Source: an uncultured Saprospiraceae bacterium (GTDB lineage Bacteria > Bacteroidota > Bacteroidia > Chitinophagales > Saprospiraceae). Taken from it: DNA of 49,790 nt. The notes beneath the pieces are model-generated. The model made no database searches and was not told the origin of the DNA. It saw nothing but the letters and a program-made list of their open reading frames with translations. The DNA is taken from positions 1 through 49,790 of the forward strand of contig CALLMH010000029.1 of NCBI GenBank assembly GCA_938007965.1. Direction: 5' to 3'. The first letter of the stretch is position 1. Every line of letters starts with the position of its first letter. Shown here piece after piece: positions 29,441 through 37,221 of this stretch. A program made the position numbers and the translations under genes.

Positions 29441-30526
29441 TATTAGTAATGGCAGACTACTCGCCACTGTCATTTGCAGACTAATATTATCATCATAGAT
29501 TTTTTCGAAGAAATTCTTTTTATGTGTAGAAAGACTAATAACATCAATATCATTTGATGCACAATAGTCGTTGATTCCATTTACGATATTACTATCATGG
29601 ATGGATGAAGTTATAATATGAGAAGATGGATAATGATCAGTCAATAACTCTGTCAAAAAGAAGCCTGGATCGGGGTGATCCTTCCCGTCCTCTACATGTA
29701 TAAGATGTATTTCTGCTTCGAGTCTATTGGCCAGAAAAGCTAATTTTTCAAGGATAGATTTGTCTTGATCTATATTTTCATAAGCATATGCTATTTTATT
29801 AATACCTTGATAATGAGCCTCCTGAGGAACTAGTAATACTGGCGTGGTAGATTCATGCATAACTTTAGTAGAGACTGATCCGAACCATTTTCTGACTACG
29901 TCTGACTTGCCAGTTGTCCCCATAATGGTCATAAATACCTTATTATCATCTATTGATTCTAATATCTGTTCGCCTGGAAATCCAGTCCTAAATTCACTAT
30001 CTATCAAGGATGTACGCATGAGATCGCTCCCCCAGTCACTATCAAATGTAGCTACAAATTCTTCCAAATAAGAATTGTGAAGTAAAGCGAAGTCTACATC
30101 CACCGTAGCCGACTCAGCGAGTTCTTTGGCAGAAGGGCTAAATACATGTACGGCCTTCGTCACAGCTCCGAGATCAGTAGCCAATCGATGCCCAAAGGCA
30201 AATGCATTGGAGGACACATCAGAAAAGTCTACCGGAATTACGATTTTATCTATCCTTCCAAAATTGCTCTCTTTGAGTACTTCATTTACGGCTTTCCTGA
30301 GTGTCTTATTGAAACTGCCATTACTTCCTATATTTATAACTTTATCTTTGTAGATAACTGCGGGTATAGAGTCTATTCCGTCTTTTATAAATTGGTCGAC
30401 ATCAGTATAATCTTTTACGTCTATAGATATACCTGCTTTATCGATATACTCCTTTAGGACAGTAGACACCATCTGATGTTTGGATGTGCCCGCTCCTAAT
30501 ACTTTGACTTCATTTGTATTCTGCAT
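29423..30526 (-). CDS. Two universal-stress domains with an N-terminal cysteine-less thioredoxin-like domain
   Basis: From the ATG at 30526 (367 aa; another ATG lies at 30535). Residues about 6-85 resemble the redox-active-disulfide thioredoxin-like family (IKVLGTGCxKC in typical members), but here the active site reads KVLGAGTSKHQ with no Cys; the cis-Pro segment SIPAVIYKDKV is kept. Then two USP domains follow: the first has IVIPVDFSDVS and the nucleotide motif G-TT-G-x9-GS (GTTGKSDVVRKWFGS), while the second lacks it. The start lies inside the upstream CBS gene's 3' end (17-nt overlap), so the two are coupled. Expected to be a cytoplasmic stress protein binding ATP. Confidence 0.8.
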   Translation of the reverse strand: MQNTNEVKVLGAGTSKHQMVSTVLKEYIDKAGISIDVKDYTDVDQFIKDGIDSIPAVIYKDKVINIGSNGSFNKTLRKAVNEVLKESNFGRIDKIVIPVDFSDVSSNAFAFGHRLATDLGAVTKAVHVFSPSAKELAESATVDVDFALLHNSYLEEFVATFDSDWGSDLMRTSLIDSEFRTGFPGEQILESIDDNKVFMTIMGTTGKSDVVRKWFGSVSTKVMHESTTPVLLVPQEAHYQGINKIAYAYENIDQDKSILEKLAFLANRLEAEIHLIHVEDGKDHPDPGFFLTELLTDHYPSSHIITSSIHDSNIVNGINDYCASNDIDVISLSTHKKNFFEKIYDDNISLQMTVASSLPLLILKDVQ

Positions 30527-30950
30527 ATGCTCCATTATTTTTAGCTAGATTAATAATAATATCGTGCGTAGTAAGGATGCCGACTAGAGAGCCATCATCC
30601 ACTATCGGTATGGCATGAAATAGATTTTCTTTAAAGATATCTAACGCAACATTTACTCGTTCATCAGACTCCATAGTGGCGATTCCTTTTGTCATAATAT
30701 AGCTGACTTCGTAGTTATTCATTCGGATATCTTCTATCTTTTCGTCATCTCTATCATCCAAGAATCCTCGCCTAAAGAATAGATAATCACTCATTGATAC
30801 GATACCCACGAGTTTATCATCAATAGCGATTGGTATATGATGTACTTTATATTTGTCAAATATTTTTGCTGCATCCCCTATCGTAGCGGAAGGTTTTAGC
30901 GTTATAGGAGTGGCAGTCATAATATCTCGTACAGGTCCTAATAGATTCAT
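30510..30950 (-). CDS. CBS-domain pair protein
   Basis: A 146-aa protein of two CBS motifs: DIMTATPITLKPSATIGD... VHHIPIAIDDKLVGIVSMSDYLFF and YIMTKGIATMESDERV... FHAIPIVDDGSLVGILTTHDIII. It is first gene of a two-gene operon with the USP protein and overlaps it. Its promoter (TAGATTTG plus two FNR-like boxes) faces the FixL-like kinase gene, so the sensor and this stress operon share a control region. Confidence 0.82.
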   Translation of the reverse strand: MNLLGPVRDIMTATPITLKPSATIGDAAKIFDKYKVHHIPIAIDDKLVGIVSMSDYLFFRRGFLDDRDDEKIEDIRMNNYEVSYIMTKGIATMESDERVNVALDIFKENLFHAIPIVDDGSLVGILTTHDIIINLAKNNGAYAEYK

Positions 30951-30968
30951 AATTTTATAATTTTAAAA

Positions 30969-31033
30969 CAAATCTAAATAATCAATGACTCCTTATAAAT
31001 GATCCTAATCATGACTTATAATGACTCTCATCA
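30969..31033 (-). promoter_or_regulatory. Tandem FNR/CRP-like boxes and -7 element of the CBS-USP operon
   Basis: Boxes TGATCCTAATCA (31000-31011) and TGACTCTCATCA (31022-31033) are spaced exactly 22 nt centre to centre. On the minus strand TAGATTTG (30969-30976) is a full TAnnTTTG match centred 33 nt from the nearer box, giving box positions near -40 and -62. The boxes also lie upstream of the plus-strand kinase promoter. Confidence 0.75.
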
Positions 31034-31036
31034 GCT

Positions 31037-31066
31037 TTTGAAAGTAATCAATAATAATTACCTTTA
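31037..31066 (+). promoter_or_regulatory. Candidate promoter of the FixL-like kinase
   Basis: TTTG (31037-31040), 18-nt spacer, TACCTTTA (31059-31066; one mismatch to TAnnTTTG). The leader is about 15 nt. The nearer FNR-like box is centred 35 nt from the -7 element, not 33, so direct activation here is less certain than on the other strand. Confidence 0.5.
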
Positions 31067-31084
31067 GTCTAGTAAAAAATTGAT

Positions 31085-32356
31085 ATGGCAAATAACAACT
31101 CTGATCTACTGCTACAACTAGAAGCTATCATTGATACGGCTATCGACGGTATACTCACTATAGACACAAGGGGAAATGTAGAACGAATGAATCCTGCCGC
31201 AGCTTCGTTATTTGGCTATAATACAGAAGAAGTCATCGGCAATAATATCAAGATGCTAATGCCAGAACCATATCACTCTGAGCATGATGGATATCTTCAT
31301 AAATATAATACCACCAAGGTACCGCATATCATAGGTATCGGCAGAGAAGTAAAAGGCCAAAAGAAAAATGGTGAAATATTTCCTTTTCGCTTAGCTGTAA
31401 GTGAAGTGATATTGAATGATCGTATGATATATACAGGAGTCATACACGATTTGTCTGATGTGAAAGAAGCAGAAAATCAGATAATCAAATTAAATAAAAG
31501 TCTAGAAAAAACAGTTTCGGAGCGTACATACGAACTTGAAAGTACCATCAATAAATTACTACAAACTAATAAGGCATACGAATCAGAAATCAAAGAAAGA
31601 CTGATTGCAGAGCAAAAACTGAAAGAGAGTGAGATCGAATTGACAAAATCACTGAGTAAAGAAAAAGAACTGAATGAGATGAAATCAAGATTCGTCTCTA
31701 TGGCTTCTCATGAATTTAGAACTCCGCTTACTTCTATTCTTTCGTCCGCAGCTATAATAGGTAGATACGAAAAAGAAGATCAACAAGACAAAAGAGAAAA
31801 ACACATCAACAGAATTAAATCCTCCGTTGCAAACCTTACAGGAATACTGAACGATTTCTTATCACTCAGTAAGATAGAAGAAGGTAGAGTCGAGATCAAT
31901 CTGGTAGAATTAAATCTCGACTTATTATGTCATGAAATAATAGAAGACACCAAACAATTATTGAAATCAGATCAAAAGATCATACATACTGTACATGGAG
32001 AAAATCCACGGACTATAATAGACGAGCGAATCCTTAGAAATATAGTATTCAATCTCATATCCAATGCTATTAAATATAGTGATAAAGATGTTTTTTGCGA
32101 TATTCATTTCCATGAGGATCATTTCGAACTTATCATCAAAGATCAGGGAATAGGAATTCCTATCGAAGATCAAAAATATCTATTTACGAGGTTTTTTAGA
32201 GCTGGAAATGTAACCAATATACAAGGGACAGGTCTAGGCCTTAATATCGTAAAAAGATATGTAGAATTGTTGGGAGGTCAAATAAAATTTGAAAGTGAAC
32301 ATGAAGTAGGAACTACATTCTTCGTAACGATACCCAATGCAGAACATAGTAAATAA
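31085..32356 (+). CDS. fixL: FixL-like haem-PAS sensor histidine kinase
   Basis: A 423-aa soluble protein: PAS domain (about 5-125), coiled coil (about 130-200), HisKA with MASHEFRTPL (H209), and HATPase with NLISNAIKYS, DQGIGIP and GTGLGLNIVKRY. In the PAS domain the segment SEHDGYLHKY...PHIIGIGREVKGQ aligns without gaps to Bradyrhizobium FixL: H67 equals the haem ligand H200, H81 equals H214, R87 equals the gating Arg R220, and K73 replaces R206. This supports haem binding and oxygen sensing. No membrane helix is present. The receiver-CRP gene follows 5 nt downstream, its likely phosphorylation partner. Confidence 0.85.
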   Translation: MANNNSDLLLQLEAIIDTAIDGILTIDTRGNVERMNPAAASLFGYNTEEVIGNNIKMLMPEPYHSEHDGYLHKYNTTKVPHIIGIGREVKGQKKNGEIFPFRLAVSEVILNDRMIYTGVIHDLSDVKEAENQIIKLNKSLEKTVSERTYELESTINKLLQTNKAYESEIKERLIAEQKLKESEIELTKSLSKEKELNEMKSRFVSMASHEFRTPLTSILSSAAIIGRYEKEDQQDKREKHINRIKSSVANLTGILNDFLSLSKIEEGRVEINLVELNLDLLCHEIIEDTKQLLKSDQKIIHTVHGENPRTIIDERILRNIVFNLISNAIKYSDKDVFCDIHFHEDHFELIIKDQGIGIPIEDQKYLFTRFFRAGNVTNIQGTGLGLNIVKRYVELLGGQIKFESEHEVGTTFFVTIPNAEHSK

Positions 32357-32361
32357 AGTAG

Positions 32362-33402
32362 ATGAAAACCATAGCTATTATAGAAGATAATGATGATGTA
32401 AGGGAAAACCTTGCCGAGATACTAGAACTATCGGGATATAAATGCCTGACCGCTGAGAATGGTAAGATTGGTATCAGAGAAGTAAGAATCCATAAGCCTG
32501 ATCTCATACTATGTGATGTAATGATGCCAGAACTGGACGGATTTGGTGTTTTAAAAATATTGAATAATGATCCAGAATTAATGCATATCCCATTTATGTT
32601 TCTAACTGCAAAAGCTGAGAAAGAAGACTTTAGAAAAGGGATGGGACTAGGCGCAGATGACTATATCACCAAGCCCTATGATGATGTAGAACTGCTAGAA
32701 GCTATAGAAATGAGACTCAACAAAGCCAGCAAATTACAAAGCATTGATAATAGCGATCAAGGAGTACGACAGTTTTTCAATCAGGCAAAGGGAGAGAAAG
32801 CACTAAACAAATTATCCGAAGATCGAGAGGTAAGAACCTATCCGAAAAAAGCCAACATATATCAAGAAGGCCAATACCCTAAGTGGTTATACTATGTAGT
32901 ACAAGGCCAAGTAAAAACCATCCAGACCAACGAATTTAATAAAGACTTAATCACCCACTTGTACGGACAGGGTGACTTTTTTGGTTTTATGCCACTTCTA
33001 AATAATACAAAGTATATAGATCAAGCAGTGGCATTAGATGAGACAGTTCTTAGGCTGATACCATTAGAAGATTTTAAATTATTGCTATTTAACAATAGGG
33101 ATTTCGCTGCGAAATTCATCAATATGCTAGCAAATCATGCAGATCACAATGAAAAACAACTTATTGAATTTGCTTATAGTTCCGTACGTAGGAAGGTTGC
33201 AAACGCACTTTTAGCATTGAGTGAAAAAACATCTGAAGGTCATATAAAAGTAAAACGAGAAGATATCGCAGCTATGGCTGGCACAGCAAAAGAAACAACT
33301 ATACGTACTTTGTCTGATTTTAAAAATGAAGAATTAATTCAAATCCAATCCTCACATATAGCTATACTAGATAGACAAGGGCTGAAAGACATGCCACAAT
33401 GA
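32362..33402 (+). CDS. Response regulator fused to a CRP/FNR-type DNA-binding domain
   Basis: A 346-aa protein: receiver domain (1-125) with acidic pocket EDND, phospho-acceptor D52 (LCDVMMPELDG), LTAK and TKPYDD; then a cyclic-nucleotide-binding fold (about 150-270) and a winged helix (about 285-335). The recognition helix KREDIAAMAGTAKETTIRTL has E311 and R315 at the positions of CRP E181/R185 and FNR E209/R213, which contact TGA half-sites. FNR's iron-sulfur cysteines are absent, so oxygen control must come through phosphorylation by the adjacent FixL-like kinase. It combines the roles of FixJ and FixK. TGA-N6-TCA boxes in the window are its candidate targets. Confidence 0.85.
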   Translation: MKTIAIIEDNDDVRENLAEILELSGYKCLTAENGKIGIREVRIHKPDLILCDVMMPELDGFGVLKILNNDPELMHIPFMFLTAKAEKEDFRKGMGLGADDYITKPYDDVELLEAIEMRLNKASKLQSIDNSDQGVRQFFNQAKGEKALNKLSEDREVRTYPKKANIYQEGQYPKWLYYVVQGQVKTIQTNEFNKDLITHLYGQGDFFGFMPLLNNTKYIDQAVALDETVLRLIPLEDFKLLLFNNRDFAAKFINMLANHADHNEKQLIEFAYSSVRRKVANALLALSEKTSEGHIKVKREDIAAMAGTAKETTIRTLSDFKNEELIQIQSSHIAILDRQGLKDMPQ

Positions 33403-33408
33403 TTCTGA

Positions 33409-33473
33409 TGACTAACATCATGATCATTTATGATGCTAGTCATTAATTAGAAGTCGTTTGCCAGCGATATTTG
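33409..33473 (+). promoter_or_regulatory. Tandem FNR/CRP-like boxes and -7 element of the 73-aa membrane gene
   Basis: TGACTAACATCA (33409-33420) and TGATGCTAGTCA (33431-33442), 22 nt centre to centre, followed by GATATTTG (33466-33473) centred 33 nt from the second box. The outer bases also form an imperfect 13-bp inverted repeat (33409-33421 with 33430-33442) that could act as a weak terminator for the regulator gene ending at 33402. Confidence 0.65.
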
Positions 33474-33516
33474 TAGTGTAATTAATCAGAAAAATAAACA
33501 CTAAAAAAATATAACT

Positions 33517-33738
33517 ATGACCTTCTTTACAGCATCATTCGAAACGGTAATATTAAGATTTGCATCCATGATGGCGGCAGTCATTGCTCCATTTCTTATG
33601 GGAGTACCTATATTAGCAATTATTGCATTGCCAATATTTTTATCCGCAGTGACAGCGGTTACTTTCTTCCCTTCCAAAACTGAAACAAAGAAAATAATGG
33701 CCGATACAATTGAAATTTACAATTCTAAAGCCGCTTAA
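33517..33738 (+). CDS. Small membrane protein of unknown function
   Basis: A 73-aa protein with two closely spaced hydrophobic stretches (about 14-30 and 31-52, including MMAAVIAPFLMGVPILAIIALPIFLSA split by a Gly-Val-Pro turn) and a polar tail. No family is recognised. It follows the receiver-CRP gene and has its own tandem FNR-like boxes with class II spacing, so it should be induced with the oxidase genes. Confidence 0.65.
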   Translation: MTFFTASFETVILRFASMMAAVIAPFLMGVPILAIIALPIFLSAVTAVTFFPSKTETKKIMADTIEIYNSKAA

Positions 33739-33800
33739 ATGGTAACGTCTCTTAATTTTTTCAGATTGAGTTTTAAGATCTAAAAACGAGAACTAAATAA

Positions 33801-34025
33801 GGATATTCAGTAGATAATGAATATCCTTATTCCATACTAGTAAGGATTTTCCTAAATCCCGAATACCCTTATTCCGTAACAGTTTTTCTAAATACTGCGG
33901 AAAAACACCTTGCTTATTGATGTTTTAGCCCAAAAACTACACTGACTAAGGCCAATATAACTTGTTGTAGCAACTTTATAAAACACCAAAATTCAGAAAG
34001 TGCCATTACCGCTGAGCATTCTTAC
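33801..34025. repeat. Dispersed repeat, copy B
   Basis: Diverged second copy of the element at 29241-29440, sharing an identical 23-nt block (33932-33954) and the flanking CCTTATTCC and AGCAACTTTATA segments. CCTTATTCC itself recurs in this copy (about 33827 and 33870), suggesting internal duplication. Gene-free, and directly followed by repeat D1. Confidence 0.6.
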
Positions 34026-34032
34026 ATATTTG

Positions 34033-34161
34033 CTACAATAATGTAGCACGGAGCCCACTAGATTAGGTATATGGATAAGATGGTGAAAGAAGAAAAGTAG
34101 TGCTGCTATGGTAGGAATATGTGGAATTTATAGTAGTTTAATTTCTTATATACACAAGTTA
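34033..34161 (+). repeat. Cassette-border-like repeat, copy D1
   Basis: About 129 nt closely matching 47009-47136: shared blocks include ACAATAAT, CCACTAGAT, TATGGATAAGATGG, AGAAAAGTAGTGCTGC, ATATGTGGAATTT and TATACACAAGTTA. The hairpin that is perfect in copy D2 is degraded here, and no gene follows at the usual distance, so this copy looks inactive. The region 34162-34348 shows no feature. Confidence 0.65.
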
Positions 34162-34348
34162 TCCTCGATTAAAGATCTAAAATTAGATCTTGCCGATAAA
34201 AACTGAACCAAAAAGTACAACCGAAAGCTGGACAGCTAAAGTGCTATAATCATTATTATACTTCAAGATGTACATAGAAGTAAACTAGTACACTGCATAA
34301 ACTAAGTACTAAAATCAGTTAGAATCAAATCGTGGATAGCGGGAGGAA

Positions 34349-34588
34349 CTAGTAAAACAAGAAAAAATAGTGCAAATTAAATAATAAAATTGCCAGAGGA
34401 GTGCCAAGGATAGAACTTTGGGCGACTGCCCACCCTCCCATTCTTGTCCTACTCCATGCATAGGACATTCCTCTCTCTACTCCTAGTCTAATGAGATTCT
34501 TACGTTTTCGCTCGGGTTTCTTCCGATCATGCCAGATGCAGTATCTCAACCTATTTCTCAACTTTTGCCATCGCAGACAGGTCCACAT
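34349..34588 (-). pseudogene. ltrA: Group II intron maturase remnant (C-terminal fragment)
   Basis: The translated frame contains LRNRLRYCIWHDRKKPERKR, then NLIRLGV, YAWSRTRMGGWAVAQSSILGT: the conserved C-terminal (maturase X/DNA-binding) segment of group II intron reverse transcriptases from Bacteroidota. Only about 65 recognisable residues remain; the reverse-transcriptase part is missing, and the membrane-protein gene ends 8 nt upstream. I saw no intact intron domain V on the downstream side. It is a relic of an insertion in a repeat-rich spot. Confidence 0.75.
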
Positions 34589-34595
34589 TTATATC

Positions 34596-36404
34596 CTAAT
34601 ATTGCTCCGCCATTAATCTATCCTTTTCAGCTCGTTCTTTATCACCCATCAATTCATATGTGAGGGCTCGATCAGCATAGTTTGCTGCGAGGTTTTCCCC
34701 AATTGATATGGCCATCGTAAAGTCAGCTATTGCTTTTTCATAATCACCAATACGACCATAGCATATTCCTCTTGGACCATATATATTTTTGGTTATATAT
34801 TCGAAGTTAGAGGATTCACAAATATCAAAATCTAGTATTGCTTGTGTAGGGTTTTCATGCATGATCAATAAGCCACGATGATACCTTGCTGCATAATTGA
34901 GACTATCGAGAGATATACTATGATTATAGAATGACTTCGCTTTTTCTTCTTCACCCACCTCGTAGTAACAGTTTGCCAGTTTTTCGAACGCATCACTATT
35001 GTATAGCCCCAACTCATTTATCGCATATTCTATATTTTCAATTGCATCGACATGATTTCCTTCCGTCCATTGCCCTGATGCTAATAAAAGACGAGATTGG
35101 GAATCATGGGGATACTTATCTACCGCCTGAGAAAACAAAGTAGTATGGTCTCTCCATTTCTCAACTTGATTGTACGCTGTGGATGATAATAAAACCACCA
35201 CCACACAAATAATAGATGGCACTATAAATCTAGGAATCTGCCTTCTACTCATCCATGATAATAAATGCCCTATGGCATAAGCTAATCCTATATATGGCAG
35301 ATAAGTATACCGATCCGCTACGGCTGCCGACCCGACAGGAATCCATTGTAATACAAGTAGCACGGTAGCCAAGAAAAAAGAAAGTCCAAAAAATAGGTTC
35401 TTATTTCTGAAATAGCCATAAATCAAACCTCCACCGTAAAACAATCCAATGATAATATTTTTATACTTATCAGCGAGTATATTGTCCCAGTCATAAGGAT
35501 GGTAGGGACTCATCTCTGATAGTGTAACGAACCCCTTCAAATAGAATACGAGACTTGAAGCTGCATTGGCAAATTTATCACTCAATGAAAATATAGATGG
35601 ATCTACAACCGCTTGATCGATGTTAGTATTCAAAATAAAACCATAAAAATCTCCTCCCGACTGCACATCTATAGCGATCAATCCTATCAATAGACCAAGG
35701 AGTATAAATGGTGTTTTTCTAAGAATAGAGTCTATCGAGTACCATTTATATCCTCTTAATATATCTATAAGAAATAAACATGGTACAATAGATACCGCCA
35801 TTGCCTTAGATAGACAGGACAATAAGAATAAGAAAAAGGCAAGCATCCAATATTTTGATTTTTTGGAGTCAACCCAACATGTATAAGCAAACAGTGCTGA
35901 AATAAAGAACAGACCATACAATACATCTTTACGTTCAGAAACCCATACGACTGATTCCACATGCATAGGATGTATAGCAAATATGACTGCAGTAACCAGA
36001 CTAACTATATAGTCCTCTCTCGTAACGTAAATCAAAAACTTAAAAAGGATCAATGATGAGAGTGTATGAATCAATACATTAGTTATGATAAATGGTGTAG
36101 CATCCTCGACCCCGAAAACATAACTATTGGCCCACAATGTGAGCATGGTAAGCGGATGATAATTAAGAGAAAATGCCTTGGTCAGAAGCACACAAAAATG
36201 CTCAAATGTTGGCTGAGTGATGTAGATATTTTCAGTAACATAATATTGGTCATCCCAGTGTACGAATGTATTGTCTAATGCTGGAAAATATACAGCTCCG
36301 ACTAAGAAAACGATAAATAAATATCCTAATAATGAATAGGATAATTCTACATTGTGACCATACCGATGTCTGTTATTATGGGGATTGATAAGCGAGATAT
36401 TCAT
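34596..36404 (-). CDS. TMTC-like membrane glycosyltransferase-fold protein with TPRs
   Basis: A 602-aa protein with 9-11 membrane helices (about 25-415) and C-terminal TPRs (about 430-600, ending in CYGRIGDYEKAIADFTMAIS). The motif FVHWDDQYYV in the first lumenal loop and HPMHVESVVWVSERKDVLYG are signatures of the TMTC/PMT-like GT-C proteins common in Bacteroidota. Such enzymes use lipid-linked sugars to modify proteins; the substrate here is unknown. It stands alone and its 3' end touches the maturase relic. Confidence 0.8.
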   Translation of the reverse strand: MNISLINPHNNRHRYGHNVELSYSLLGYLFIVFLVGAVYFPALDNTFVHWDDQYYVTENIYITQPTFEHFCVLLTKAFSLNYHPLTMLTLWANSYVFGVEDATPFIITNVLIHTLSSLILFKFLIYVTREDYIVSLVTAVIFAIHPMHVESVVWVSERKDVLYGLFFISALFAYTCWVDSKKSKYWMLAFFLFLLSCLSKAMAVSIVPCLFLIDILRGYKWYSIDSILRKTPFILLGLLIGLIAIDVQSGGDFYGFILNTNIDQAVVDPSIFSLSDKFANAASSLVFYLKGFVTLSEMSPYHPYDWDNILADKYKNIIIGLFYGGGLIYGYFRNKNLFFGLSFFLATVLLVLQWIPVGSAAVADRYTYLPYIGLAYAIGHLLSWMSRRQIPRFIVPSIICVVVVLLSSTAYNQVEKWRDHTTLFSQAVDKYPHDSQSRLLLASGQWTEGNHVDAIENIEYAINELGLYNSDAFEKLANCYYEVGEEEKAKSFYNHSISLDSLNYAARYHRGLLIMHENPTQAILDFDICESSNFEYITKNIYGPRGICYGRIGDYEKAIADFTMAISIGENLAANYADRALTYELMGDKERAEKDRLMAEQY

Positions 36405-37221
36405 ACCTTAAAATATTAGCTTAAAAAAATAGATCGAAACCAAAGTGATCCGTTAGATAATAAAGTAGTAATCCCGTAAATAAGAGCAAGTAAAACTGTA
36501 TTACAGAGTAATGATATGCTGGATCAAGTATATGATACCACCGAATAGGATTGCTACGAAATATAAATGTAAATAGGCTTAGTTAATACCCACTCGGAAA
36601 TTCTATAAGATGACGGGTATGGGAAGTCTGATGTACTGAGGTGTATAAATGATCAGGTACTAAAAAGTTATAAATTCTTGAAAGACTAGCGCTACAAATA
36701 TTTTTGCTAAAACTCTCGCTTGTTAATTTCAAGAGCACTGCATCTAGGCTGTTCCATGACCTAAAAGTCGACGCTTCCATAGCTAACAATTTTTTGTTGA
36801 TAAATCTATTACAAAACTTTAGACTACATTTCAATTTGCCGTTTTTCGAATATCAAAAGTTCATTTGGTCAACGCTATAAAATGATTAAGCAATCCAGCA
36901 GTTCTAGTGTTTTGGCAAAATCAAAAATGACAACATCAATTCTGTATATCATCGAAAAAGACATCGAGAAATGCACTTAAACTGTAGCAACAAAGCAGCA
37001 AAATGTATTCCTAACTATATGTTCTGACAGATTTACACTAAGCACGAAAAAATGGCACAATATGCCTGAAATATTTTCATGTATGGTTGATGATTTCTTG
37101 CGACACAATTGTTATATCCATATTAGCACCTATTGATTGAGCCTTATGTAATGTACGGTTTGTAATACATAATGATTCGAAACTGAACTTATCAGTATTC
37201 TTTACTATCTAGGATTCTCTG
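36405..37221. other. Gene-free stretch
   Basis: About 815 nt without a convincing gene. The one sizeable open frame (minus strand 36583-36834) has no recognisable family or promoter. TGATTCGAAACT near 37172 resembles half of an FNR-like box only. No repeats of the types seen elsewhere in the window were found. Confidence 0.5.

Noticed and set aside
36583-36834. 83-aa minus-strand open frame in the gap before hemN
   Set aside because: No family, promoter or plausible domain; kept as gene-free DNA.
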